49,581 nucleotides of DNA from an unicellular cyanobacterium SU3 (GCA_002172675.1 NETF01000174.1:1-49581); one strand, 5' to 3'. Positions 1 through 7,091 are shown, counted from the first letter of the stretch. A program made the numbers and translations. The notes: generated from the letters alone by a model not told the origin.

Positions 1-272
1 ATGCCAAACTTTTCCCGACTTCACTTCAACCAAACGTAAGGTTATGTAAGGCGTTCTTTTAGTTCCAGAACCCAGTCTTATCTTGCGGTCACGCAGAGAA
101 TAACTCTCTGTAAAAACTTCTAACACTCTCGCAAACCCAACTGACGACAATATTTTTTCTGTTTCGCCAGTGCTGGCGTTAATAAAGCAGATATTTGTCT
201 AGCAATGGCCTCATCTTCTTGCATGGGGCGTTGTTGTCTTTTGGCATGGTCACGGTTAGTTTTTCGACTCAT
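1..272 (-). pseudogene. IS4-family transposase remnant, internal deletion and frame change
   Basis: Minus-strand translation from ATG at 272 gives 48 codons starting MSRKTNRDHAKRQQRP and ending ALAKQKKYCRQLGLREC before TAG at 122-120. This is the N-terminus of a cyanobacterial IS4-type DDE transposase. From about 125 a second frame is open to the window edge, with VLEVFTESYSLRDRKIRLG, then a KRTPYITLRLVEV stretch and SGKVWH. I recognise that as a region from the C-terminal half of the same family. The central part, including most catalytic residues, is missing, so the copy is dead. The family call rests on remembered motifs. Confidence 0.7.
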
Positions 273-398
273 TGAAAGCTAATTATGGTTTATCGCCTTT
301 TATTTTAGGACAAAGCGAGTTTTTTCTTTCTCATCCGCCCACTTTCACTTTTTAACTTCTCTTGACATTTGCTTGATTTTCTTAAGTTGTCACGAATG
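272..398 (-). repeat. 127-bp inverted repeat, copy 1 (IS 5' end)
   Basis: This stretch is the exact reverse complement of 49455-49581. It is the non-coding 5' end of the IS plus the first base of the transposase start codon. The two copies point away from each other. Confidence 0.95.
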
Positions 399-400
399 CT

Positions 401-595
401 AAAGCCGGGTTGTCTCATCACAAAATTGCCACTCACTCTGGCCGTAGGTCTTTGATCACTCATTTACACAGCAATGGTGTCAGTCTAGAAACGATTCGAG
501 GCATTACAGGACACCGCAGTTTACAGAATTTACAGCCCTATGTCGAAGTCTATGACAGCTTGATCAAAGCCGCTCTCAATGGGACTTGTCTATAA
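401..595 (+). pseudogene. tyrosine recombinase/phage integrase, C-terminal fragment cut by the IS
   Basis: The open frame enters from the IS boundary as KAGLSHHKIATHSGRRSLIT and ends with TAA at 593-595. It shows the C-terminal catalytic boxes of tyrosine recombinases: HxxR as H-S-G-R-R, a second basic box GHRS about 30 residues later, and the nucleophile Tyr in PYVEV. The N-terminal part with the first catalytic Arg is absent, lost to the IS or beyond it. A TTG at 410 could start a 61-residue fragment, which would be inactive. An integrase at the edge of the accessory block suggests that 0.4-7 kb came in on an integrating element. Confidence 0.8.
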
Positions 596-628
596 ATTTA
601 TTAATCTTGACAGGAGTTATGAACACTG

Positions 629-826
629 ATGAAATTTCAAAATAATAAGGTTTTCGATGATTTAATTAATGACATTCTTTTCGGTTTAGAGATTGTAGAA
701 CAACAATTGAATTATGTCCTTTGTACCCCAGGATTAAATATATTATTCTGGTTACTGATGGTTGAAATATTAATAGCGTTAGTGTTAACTGATTTATCTA
801 ATCATCACACCCTTAACTATTTTTAG
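629..826 (+). CDS. small single-pass membrane protein, unrecognised
   Basis: This encodes 65 residues that I do not recognise. The N-terminal 30 residues are polar and probably helical. Residues about 37-56 (LNILFWLLMVEILIALVL) form a membrane segment, followed by a short polar tail. A GGAG lies about 12 nt upstream, rather far. A closer in-frame-less ATG at 620 opens only an eight-codon peptide (MNTDEISK). The gene follows the broken recombinase on the same strand and could be part of the same imported block. Confidence 0.4.
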   Translation: MKFQNNKVFDDLINDILFGLEIVEQQLNYVLCTPGLNILFWLLMVEILIALVLTDLSNHHTLNYF

Positions 827-1003
827 GAAAACTTGGACAATTGGGTTAATGGTTTAATTTATCGATAGTACACCATCAGTCAGATTACAATAACGGTTTA
901 GTCAATTTTCCAAAAATAACAACGGATTCAATAGCGTTACAGCCCGATGAGACGCTGTCCTTAACCGGTGTCATGAAATACTTTTGTAGTGTACTACTTT
1001 AAC

Positions 1004-1022
1004 GGGTGGGCAATACTCACCC
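1004..1022. terminator. hairpin between convergent genes
   Basis: GGGTG at 1004-1008 pairs with CACCC at 1018-1022 around a nine-base loop, immediately after the stop of the leftward gene at 1024. The core GGGTGGGCAAT recurs in the hairpin after the transposase at 7092-7113. Confidence 0.45.
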
Positions 1023-1023
1023 C

Positions 1024-1428
1024 TCACCATTCTTTGATCCATTTAATTATCTTTTCAACAGGAATATCATTTATTATCCAAGCTTCAACTAATTGCTTAC
1101 GTTTTATCGCTAACTTACTGCAAGTATTCCCCCCTTTAATATGAATATGTTTAGTCCGATTTCCTTTTCTGTATGAGAAGCGATAATATTTATTTGACTT
1201 ACTTGCAGTTCCCCCCGGTTGGTATTCGCTAACAGATTTTTCTGTGATAGAATTGTTGTTATCGAATAGCTGTTTCTCTTTCTTAGAATCGTTATTTGAT
1301 GAGGGTTTCGGTCTGTTATCGAATAGTTCTGGGTTAGCATCGACTTCCCAATCTTGGTAACTCCTATCAACTATTCGATAACACGATTCATTTTCGCTGT
1401 TATCGAATAATTTTAATTGTTCATCCAT
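1024..1428 (-). CDS. unrecognised protein with three LFDN motifs
   Basis: This encodes 134 residues with no family that I recognise. The N-terminal two thirds is polar and low in complexity, and carries the tetrapeptide LFDN three times (about residues 7, 35 and 54), each encoded by a 12-bp DNA repeat. The C-terminal 55 residues look like a small basic folded domain (YYRFSYRKGNRTKHIHIKGG, then an amphipathic end EKIIKWIKEW), perhaps nucleic-acid binding. The start ATG lies three bases after the stop of the gene at 1432-1830, so the two are probably co-transcribed. Confidence 0.6.
   Translation of the reverse strand: MDEQLKLFDNSENESCYRIVDRSYQDWEVDANPELFDNRPKPSSNNDSKKEKQLFDNNNSITEKSVSEYQPGGTASKSNKYYRFSYRKGNRTKHIHIKGGNTCSKLAIKRKQLVEAWIINDIPVEKIIKWIKEW
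1258..1410. repeat. four phased copies of a 12-bp repeat, one inverted
   Basis: GTTATCGAATAG occurs at 1258-1269 and 1315-1326, inverted (CTATTCGATAAC) at 1371-1382, and as GTTATCGAATAA at 1399-1410. Start-to-start distances are 57, 56 and 28 bp, all close to multiples of 28. Three copies encode LFDN on the minus strand, but the inverted copy encodes YRIV. Conservation is therefore at DNA level and not only in the protein. The array lies inside the coding sequence of 1024-1428. Confidence 0.8.
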
Positions 1429-1431
1429 TGG

Positions 1432-1830
1432 TTAACTTGACTCTAAAATCTCCACTAATGGTAAAATTGAACTATTGCTTATCTGGGTGATTCCCTCAGA
1501 ATCAGTCACTTTACAAAAAGCTCTTAACGTAGGGTAAATAACAAATTTAAAGCTAATAACAATCGTTAGATCCTTAATTTGCTCACTGCAAGCCAGTAAG
1601 GGCTGTTCAACTGCAAACAAGGTAAACAGTTTAGCCCTATCCTCAACGTTCTCAAAAAACGTTTTTAATAATAGGTTTTGAGGGTAATTAAAGGCATCTG
1701 GGTTAAAGTTTTGGCTGTATTCTTCTTTGTCCAAAAGGATTAATGCGTCTTGTTGACAATGAGGGCAATACACCTCAACACCCGGCGCGATATCTAACGG
1801 GTCGGTAGTAATTTCGAAAGCAATTCTCAC
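1432..1830 (-). CDS. unrecognised protein with an N-terminal CPHC knuckle
   Basis: This encodes 132 residues that I do not recognise. It starts MRIAFEITTDPLDIAPGVEV and has one CxxC pair (CPHC, about residues 22-25). The second metal-binding pair of a zinc ribbon is not obvious; single cysteines occur later (LLACSEQ, FCKVTD). The remainder is mixed alpha/beta without membrane segments. Its stop lies three bases before the start of the 1024-1428 gene, which indicates one operon. Neighbouring small genes share the one-knuckle style, typical of plasmid or phage accessory proteins. Confidence 0.55.
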   Translation of the reverse strand: MRIAFEITTDPLDIAPGVEVYCPHCQQDALILLDKEEYSQNFNPDAFNYPQNLLLKTFFENVEDRAKLFTLFAVEQPLLACSEQIKDLTIVISFKFVIYPTLRAFCKVTDSEGITQISNSSILPLVEILESS

Positions 1831-1960
1831 AGAAGTAAGCTTCTAAAGTGGTGGCAATGGGGTTATCAATCATAAAAGAAAAAAGGTTTAATTCGACAGT
1901 GACATCATTAAGAGAAACCAAAAGAATAGGATTAGTAAAAGGTCAGGTTCATCAAACATT

Positions 1961-2203
1961 TTAGATTAAGTCATTTATAAACATTTCTTCGGGTTCATAG
2001 TTCATAAAGAGCCATTCTCTGTTGAGCCTAAACCAGAAATAATAAGAAGAACTGGCTTTATCTTTTAACAGTGTCTTGTAAGCGCAAAAAGCAAAGTAAA
2101 CCAGATAAAACCCTCTTAAAAAAGAGTAAATAATTTCTGCTACTTCATGAGTTTTCCAGTATAAATGCTGTTCTAACTCTGCGAAAGAGGGTTGATCGTC
2201 CAT
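1961..2203 (-). CDS. small protein with a hydrophobic core, unrecognised
   Basis: This encodes 80 residues that I do not recognise. It is rich in aromatic residues, with a hydrophobic stretch at about 23-45 (EIIYSFLRGFYLVYFAFCAY) that could be a membrane segment or an amphipathic helix. The minus-strand start is preceded by AAAGGATATTAA, a usable ribosome site. It lies in the leftward row of small genes. Confidence 0.5.
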   Translation of the reverse strand: MDDQPSFAELEQHLYWKTHEVAEIIYSFLRGFYLVYFAFCAYKTLLKDKASSSYYFWFRLNREWLFMNYEPEEMFINDLI

Positions 2204-2271
2204 TTAATATCCTTTGTTTATTAGATGATAACTTTCACTAAATACTCAATAGAAACTTTTAATAATTTTTA

Positions 2272-2484
2272 TTAGTCGACTCCATATTCATTATTATCAG
2301 CTTCCTCAAGTCCTTGACACCATTGACACAAAAAATTGTCATTTTCTAAATACTCATAAAGAAGAAAACCATCTAAAACAAAAGTTTTTAAACAACTTGG
2401 ACAAACAGCTTGCTTTTCTGGTTCTTCTGTTAAATCTTCGGTTTCGTATAAGTAGAGCGGTTCATCAATTGAAACATAATTCAT
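2272..2484 (-). CDS. small zinc-ribbon protein
   Basis: This encodes 70 residues with two CxxC knuckles, CPSC (about 28-31) and CQWC (about 53-56). The spacing is typical of a zinc ribbon, on an acidic background. A GAGG ribosome site precedes the ATG by about eight bases. I do not recognise a named family. As first gene of the leftward row, it would be read from a promoter in the G-rich block at 2485-2823. Confidence 0.55.
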   Translation of the reverse strand: MNYVSIDEPLYLYETEDLTEEPEKQAVCPSCLKTFVLDGFLLYEYLENDNFLCQWCQGLEEADNNEYGVD

Positions 2485-2823
2485 TTCATTTCCTCTAACT
2501 AATTTTTCTCGGATTTTTCAATTTCTTGGTCCCGGTTGGGGGTTGGGGGATGTGGCCAGAAATGACCCGGAGGGGGGTTTTGGGGGGGTGGGTTTGGCCC
2601 CTATATATAAGGAGAAAATTTTCCCCTATGGGTTAGGGGTTTTTTAAAACGCAATCGGTCACGGAAATTCCCAAGGCTCGCCCCAAGCCCTCACCGATCC
2701 GCCCCAATCGGGGACGGTCAGGAGAGATAGAAGTGAGCGATCGCTTTTTGAGCAGAACATTGATACCATTACAGTGAAACGTTAAAATTGTGCATCCCCC
2801 CCCTTGGGGGGATTTTTGGTAAG
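2485..2823. other. gene-free G-rich, structured block in the accessory region
   Basis: I see no coding frame here. G-tracts of 5, 5, 6, 7 and 3 lie at 2538-2542, 2545-2549, 2572-2577, 2582-2588 and 2590-2592, enough for a G-quadruplex on the plus strand. An AT-rich spacer with the palindrome GAAAATTTTC follows. At 2654-2698 ATCGGT and ACCGAT can close a stem-loop, CCCC-AATC-GGGG forms another near 2700-2712, and CGGTCA occurs twice about 58 bp apart. A HIP1 site is near 2737. This could be a replication or transfer origin, a non-coding RNA, or a regulatory region. Confidence 0.45.
2794..2818 (+). terminator. C-tract/G-tract hairpin followed by a T run
   Basis: Eight C (2796-2803), TT, six G (2806-2811), then ATTTTT. 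In form it is an intrinsic terminator for the plus strand, yet no plus-strand gene lies upstream. It may end a non-coding transcript from the G-rich block, or also act for the leftward HTH gene, where the T run is weaker. Confidence 0.4.
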
Positions 2824-3081
2824 TTACTCCTCAGACGGTTGGTCATCTGGGATTCCCGACACATCGATCCCTAAAGCAGCCATAACCTGTTTAGGAGATT
2901 TATCAAGCAAGCGACACATATCCGCAAAAATCTTAACCCCTGGCATTTTTTCACCCGAAATATAATATCTAACGGTTGAATATGCGGTATTAAGAGCTTG
3001 TGCGAAAGATTTTTGAGTGTAGCCGGCTAACTTGATAAGGTCTTTCAATGACGGGTCTTGAGTAGGTTTGTTTTTCTCCAT
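2824..3081 (-). CDS. HTH (Cro/C1-type) transcriptional repressor
   Basis: This encodes 85 residues from ATG at 3081. An XRE/Cro-type helix-turn-helix lies at about residues 14-66, with helix-turn-helix residues TQKSFAQALNTAYSTVRYYI. The tail is acidic. A GTG at 3099 would add six residues but falls inside an operator that also contains the likely minus-strand -10 (TATAGT), so the ATG is preferred; the message would be nearly leaderless. It is divergent from the rightward genes beginning at 3355, and two matched operators lie between them. This is the arrangement of a phage- or plasmid-type autoregulated repressor. Confidence 0.75.
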   Translation of the reverse strand: MEKNKPTQDPSLKDLIKLAGYTQKSFAQALNTAYSTVRYYISGEKMPGVKIFADMCRLLDKSPKQVMAALGIDVSGIPDDQPSEE

Positions 3082-3091
3082 TATAGCGATA

Positions 3092-3140
3092 AGTACCACT
3101 ATAGAGGCTTGACTTTTTTACAAAGTACCGCTATAGTGGC
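3092..3140 (+). promoter_or_regulatory. divergent promoter with two phased operators
   Basis: The 17-mer AGTACCRCTATAGWGGC occurs at 3092-3108 and 3124-3140, exactly 32 bp apart (three helical turns). Each contains the near-palindrome CCNCTATAGNGG. A plus-strand sigma70-type promoter overlaps them: -35 TTGACT at 3109-3114, a 17-bp spacer, and -10 TATAGT at 3132-3137 inside the second operator. The first operator covers the presumed -10 of the leftward HTH gene. The natural ligand is the HTH protein at 2824-3081, which would then control both directions. Confidence 0.75.
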
Positions 3141-3354
3141 ATATATAGACAACAAGAAACCAACCCCTAAAGGAAGTAGGGCTAAACACTTCATAGCTAG
3201 GATGTCGGTTCAGTTGCATTGTCCCCCGTGTTCATTTCGTCAGGAGGGGTACGCTTATACCCAACATTTTCCAGTTGTTTTCAAGACTCATCTCTAGAAA
3301 TAAAAATTTGATAATTGTTCTACTGTTGGGGCAGTTTTAGCCCCATTCCTTCTC
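3141..3354 (+). other. long leader between the repressor-controlled promoter and the first rightward gene
   Basis: About 214 nt lie between the promoter and ATG 3355. A short frame from ATG 3202 to 3297 encodes 31 residues (MSVQLHCPPCSFRQEGYAYT, then a short tail). It has no good ribosome site but does have a CPPC pair. A C-rich patch and a TTGGGGC...GCCCCA pair occur near 3326-3343, just before the next start, possibly a hairpin covering its ribosome site. Confidence 0.3.
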
Positions 3355-4377
3355 ATGCTTTACTACAGTTTTGAATGCAATCATTGCAAAGAACTTTTTA
3401 AGTTCTCAGGTAGTGAAAAGATTTTTGAATTTAGGGATACTAACCAAGTTACTTGTCCCTTTTGTAAGACAGAAAATCCTTACGACCACAGATTAGTAGC
3501 CAGCGATGGCCGGTTTTATGCCACTGGGATCGGGTGGGTTTATCCTGAAACAGATGACCGTCAAGGGTATCAATTACCCACCCCTGACGACATGGAACCT
3601 GACAGTATCGACTTAGAAAACTGTGAGGACTGGCAACGAGAGATCCTGAAAGAATTTACCAACGCTCATGGCGTTCGTGAAGACAATGATTATGATTTAG
3701 AGGAGGCTTTAATAGAAGTAAAATCTCATCAGTTTGGCTTTGCTAAGTTTGGGGCGTGGGCTTATCAGTTTAAGTTGAAAAGACTTTATAAAAATATGTT
3801 TTCTACCTGGAAACAATTCTGTGAAAAAGTCCTACACAAAGACCACTGGTACGTCGATAAAAAGATCAGAGCAGCCAGGGTCATTAAGGATCTTATTTGT
3901 GCTGGTTTTACCGTATTACCCAAAAACGAGTATCAATGCCGTCCCCTTACCAAGTTTTGGGGGGAAGAGTTGATCGATAATTGGGCAATGATTGTTGATG
4001 CTGTTCAACCCCATCTTATTACCTCAGACCTAATTAAATCTCGTTTTTGTAGTAGGGAACCGAGGGATAAGAAATGGTTAAAAGTTGACGGTCAACTCTG
4101 GGAAGAGTTCGCTTGAAAAGCTCGTTCTAAGGGGTTAGATCCTAACCAGATTATTGAAGATTATTTAGAAGATTGGGAGGCAACTGAAGACGAAGAAACC
4201 ACCGATGAATTAGATGACGATGATATTGAGGATGTGCCTATTGAAAAGTTAGAATTATGGCAAGCGGATCTGCAAGCTTTAATTGAAGAAAAAGACCGCG
4301 CTGATAATTGGTTTATTAAATTAATAATGTGGAGTTTTACCAATGACAGAAGCCCTCCAGTTTCGGGTTTTTCTTGA
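3355..4377 (+). pseudogene. zinc-ribbon accessory protein, interrupted by an in-frame TGA
   Basis: An open frame of 253 codons ends at TGA 4114-4116, but the same frame continues open to TGA 4375-4377, for 341 codons in all. Beyond the stop the sequence is plainly coding: KARSKGLDPNQIIEDYLEDW, then a very acidic stretch and a tail that overlaps the next gene by 35 bp. The N-terminus has a zinc ribbon, CNHC (about 8-11) and CPFC (about 35-38). The centre is rich in aromatic and charged residues and is unrecognised. TGA is one transition from CGA (Arg), which would give EEFARKARSKG. A 253-residue truncated product is also possible. Confidence 0.65.
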
Positions 4378-4936
4378 TGAAGATAAAGTCGACAATTATA
4401 TTTTCTCCATGTTTCGTAAAGGTATTCCTTGTTGTGATTTTTTTGCCTTAGATGGTGATCAAATTGTTCCTAAAAACTTTGTTTTTCTGGTAGATCAGGA
4501 TAAACTAATAGGCAGTAAAATCGTTTTATTAGAAGATGCTTTTAAGTCTATTCATACCGGAACTTGGGATACTGAAGGAACATCAATTCCTTACATTCCT
4601 TTAAATGTGGTAAGAAGGGTTATGCTGCCAAAGGGAGAAACGCCAACTTTATGGAAATTAACAACAGAGTGGATACTAGGAAATAATGCTTCTAAAATTG
4701 AAGAAATTAATTGGAAGACAAGCGGAATTCAAGTTCATATCTTGATCCTAAGTCTGCAGCAAGCTTTAGCTTACAAGATAAACGAAAATCTTCCGTTTAA
4801 TCATCTGTTTTTAGCTCAGGCTTTGTTATTAATTAAAGCAATTACAGATAACGATTCTGACCTTAAAAAAATGTATTTATATCAATTTCCCCATAAATAC
4901 CATAATGCAGCAAGAAAAGGCTTATTCTCTGAATAG
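4343..4936 (+). CDS. unrecognised 197-residue protein
   Basis: I know no family for this protein. It is soluble and mixed alpha/beta, starting MTEALQFRVFLDEDKVDNYI, with no signal peptide or membrane segment. A GGAG lies eight bases before ATG 4343, inside the 3' end of the preceding frame. The 35-bp overlap with 3355-4377 implies translational coupling and supports the view that the upstream gene once reached 4377. It belongs to the rightward unit downstream of the repressor-controlled promoter. Confidence 0.6.
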   Translation: MTEALQFRVFLDEDKVDNYIFSMFRKGIPCCDFFALDGDQIVPKNFVFLVDQDKLIGSKIVLLEDAFKSIHTGTWDTEGTSIPYIPLNVVRRVMLPKGETPTLWKLTTEWILGNNASKIEEINWKTSGIQVHILILSLQQALAYKINENLPFNHLFLAQALLLIKAITDNDSDLKKMYLYQFPHKYHNAARKGLFSE

Positions 4937-5025
4937 TCAAAAACCCATTACCTAAAAAGATAATTAGATAATGGATTTAAACAGGCTAGTTGTTGTTTTT
5001 CTTAGGAGCTTATTAGGAGTATAAC

Positions 5026-5274
5026 ATGACAGTTCGTTACTTGTCTTTAGCTTTAGTAGAAATTCCTGATGGAATTAAAGAAAATCCTTGTAGGCATTGG
5101 TTAAATATTAAGTCAATTGCTTCATTAAGGTTTCATCAAGGAATGATAGAAATAACCTATGCCGATGGTAATATTCAGGTTTTTAATAGAGAAGATACTA
5201 ACGAAATATTACTAGAATCTTCTCAATTCTTAAACGAAGTGCTATCCATGTTTGAATCGCTTTCAAGTGATTAA
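5026..5274 (+). CDS. small unrecognised protein A of a tandem pair
   Basis: This encodes 82 residues with no known family that I can name. The core reads NIKSIASLRFHQGMIEITYA followed by DGNIQVFNRED, a beta-strand pattern also seen in the next gene (GLKIITGVEISRKILRLDFS). The two may therefore be diverged duplicates. AGGAG precedes the ATG by seven bases. It ends 16 bases before the next ATG. Confidence 0.55.
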   Translation: MTVRYLSLALVEIPDGIKENPCRHWLNIKSIASLRFHQGMIEITYADGNIQVFNREDTNEILLESSQFLNEVLSMFESLSSD

Positions 5275-5290
5275 CTAATTTAACTTGATC

Positions 5291-5542
5291 ATGCTAAAAA
5301 ATCAACTCAAAGGAACCCCCGGACCAATTTACTTAATGTATGAAGATCCTAACAATCAAGCTGATAATATAGCAATGTATTATAAAGGGCTTAAAATCAT
5401 CACAGGAGTAGAAATCAGTCGAAAAATATTAAGGCTTGATTTTTCTGATCAAACCAGTCATGTATTAGGTCAATACGATGGACATGATTATGTAATTGCT
5501 TTGGAATGTTTAAACGATTTGTTAATAAATATGTATGCTTAA
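5291..5542 (+). CDS. small unrecognised protein B of a tandem pair
   Basis: This encodes 83 residues from ATG 5291; TTG 5285 would add two. The pattern G-hydrophobic-strand-D-S-strand followed by a C-terminal helix (CLNDLLINMY) resembles the preceding 82-residue protein (SQFLNEVLSMF). No clear ribosome site is visible, so translation may be coupled to the upstream gene. It is the last gene before the IS110-like element. Confidence 0.5.
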   Translation: MLKNQLKGTPGPIYLMYEDPNNQADNIAMYYKGLKIITGVEISRKILRLDFSDQTSHVLGQYDGHDYVIALECLNDLLINMYA

Positions 5543-5790
5543 CCTTCTGCATCCTACCTACTCTTAGAAGTAGGGGGACTGGAGGGGGTTAGCTACCCGT
5601 TCCACTCTGGGGATAATTCTGTCTTAAAAATTAAATAGACGAACCAGTCTTTTACTATTCATAGACGCTATCCTCATGACCCTTTTATCTTCACTGTCTT
5701 CTAGACTAATCAGCCGATCCTGGCTTTGGGTATTAAAAGACGAGAGGCTCTAAAAGGGTCAAATACATACCCTGATACTGTTAGTAAAAA
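5543..5790 (+). ncRNA. structured non-coding region 5' of the IS110-like transposase (bridge-RNA candidate)
   Basis: There is no coding frame. Visible helices are: CCTACT/AGTAGG around CTTAGA near 5556-5573; GGGT (5586-5589)/ACCC (5595-5598); and a perfect 10-bp long-range stem GACCCTTTTA (5678-5687) with TAAAAGGGTC (5751-5760). The long stem encloses about 63 nt with inner hairpins GTCT-TCT-AGAC and AGCC-GATCCT-GGCT. In IS110-group elements of the IS621 type the bridge RNA is encoded in the 5' non-coding end, of similar length. That is the basis for the guess; neither the element ends nor guide loops are established. Confidence 0.3.
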
Positions 5791-7079
5791 ATGCAAAATC
5801 AAATCATTGTAGGCTTAGATATCGGTTGCTACAAAAGTGTAGCAGTACCGATGAGTTTTGATGTTTTGATGACTATCTCGAATTCCCTATAATTAAGGCA
5901 ACTGATTTTTATGACGGGGCCTATTTTTACGAGATAGAGACTAACTTAGCGCACCTTGAAAAGTTAATAAGTTTAGGGGACATTTACATCATGGAACCCA
6001 CTGGCAACTACTCTAAACTATGGCTTAATACTTTGCTCAATGCTGGTAAAGAAGTGAGGTTTATTAGTAATAGAGATTTAACAAGTTATCGAAAGTTATG
6101 CCGATGGGATTATAAGGATGATGATCATGACGCGGTAGCCTTGGCTTATTGTGGTTGGTATAACATAAATAACCCGTCTGCATTCTTATCTTTAAAAACC
6201 CCTGAGATTAACGCAACCTATCAGTTATTCCTAGAACATGAACGGATTAACCGTGAATTAAAGCCCATTGTTAACCGCGCTCGGAATCTACTTCACACCG
6301 AATTTCCAGAAGCAAAAAATAGTAAATCTGTTACCTCGGATAAAGTAGACGGGATCTGGTTATTTATTAGTAACAGTCCTCAACATCCCGGATGGCGAAA
6401 AAGATGGTTACGAATTGTTAAAAATTCCATCGGAACGGCAAGAAATTCTGGGTTTAGTTCTCAATTGGTCAAACTAAGCTCTCAAATTGTAAGATTGAAA
6501 CAGCGTCGGATTGAGATTAGGCAAGGGTTTAAGGAGTTTTTAACTAACCCTAATTATCAATTTTATAATGATGCTTTTGACCAGTTTAACCTGGGAATTT
6601 ACGATCGCATTATCATTCTTACTCAAGTACATCCGTTCGAGCAATTCCTTAATTCTGAGGGAAAAGAGCTTAGAAAGATAAAACCTCGGAAGTTCGGTAA
6701 GAGTGGGAAACCGGTGACTAAGCGCGTGGGGTTGAATCGGTTTCATGCCTGTCTGGGTAAAGCGATTAAGCCCTGGGAGTCTGGAAAAAAGAAGGGTCAC
6801 ATTGTTACAGGTTCAGTCCTGGCAAGGATTCAGTTGTATCTGTGGGCGCGTAGGACCATGGCCATGTCGCCACCAAAAAACCCCAAACCACGGGTCACCG
6901 AATTACGCGATCGCTATCTCAATGACATTCAGGCAAAGTTAACTGAGGAGGGAAAAATTGACCCCAATCACCCAGGTAATAATTCCTTGAAGCAATGGGG
7001 CAAAGCTAGAGTAGGGGATAAATTGGTTAAATTGTTGTTCAAAGAACTGATCAGAACTTATCGAAAACATAGGGAATAA
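5791..7079 (+). pseudogene. IS110-like DEDD transposase, frameshifted
   Basis: ATG 5791 opens 33 codons starting MQNQIIVGLDIGCYKSVAV, with the first catalytic Asp in GLDIG. Between 5862 and 5892 the coding frame moves (equivalent to one lost base) and continues CFDDYLEFPIIKATDF to 7079. The rest of the DEDD centre is visible: Glu in IMEPTGNY (nt 5991) and D-x-x-D in DDHDAVALA. The C-terminal part has FHACLGKAIKPWESGKKKGH, matching the IS110 C-terminal domain with its Ser in ESGKKKG. From the internal ATG 5991 a 362-residue protein could be made but lacks the first Asp. Its divergence suggests an uncommon subgroup. Confidence 0.7.
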
Positions 7080-7091
7080 TAGCCAAAAAAA

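Larger units (their letters stand above)
1..398 (-). mobile_element. IS4-type insertion sequence, left-end part, internally deleted copy
   Basis: The element reads leftwards. Its outer end is at about 398, where the minus strand begins CATTCGTGACAACTTAAG, and it runs through 127 bp of non-coding terminus into a transposase start codon at 272-270. The same 127 bp recurs in inverted orientation at 49455-49581, which fixes the boundary: identity stops between 398 and 399. It is inserted in a tyrosine recombinase gene whose 3' part resumes at 401. The window edge cuts off the other end, so a target duplication cannot be seen. Confidence 0.8.

Noticed and set aside
1110-1370. 86-codon leftward frame inside the LFDN protein gene
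   Set aside because: It is a shadow in another frame of 1024-1428, sustained by the AT-rich repeats, and has no ribosome site.
2538-2592. CRISPR-like array
   Set aside because: The G-tracts have no repeat-spacer periodicity; it is simple G-rich sequence.
3058-3297. 79-residue rightward frame overlapping the HTH gene and both operators
   Set aside because: It runs antisense through the HTH start, its first third lies upstream of the only good rightward promoter, and it has no ribosome site. At most the part from ATG 3202 could be real.
4114-4116. TGA read as selenocysteine
   Set aside because: No SECIS-like hairpin directly follows and the neighbouring residues do not resemble a redox motif; a CGA to TGA change is simpler.
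5555-5575. IS200/IS605 end hairpin
   Set aside because: CCTACT-CTTAGA-AGTAGG followed by GGGGGACTGG is reminiscent of such ends, but no TnpA or TnpB coding sequence is nearby; it is kept only as part of the structured region.
5855-5895. Programmed -1 frameshift in the IS110-like transposase
   Set aside because: No X-XXY-YYZ heptamer fits the zero frame at GATGTTTTGATG, and IS110-group elements normally use a single frame.
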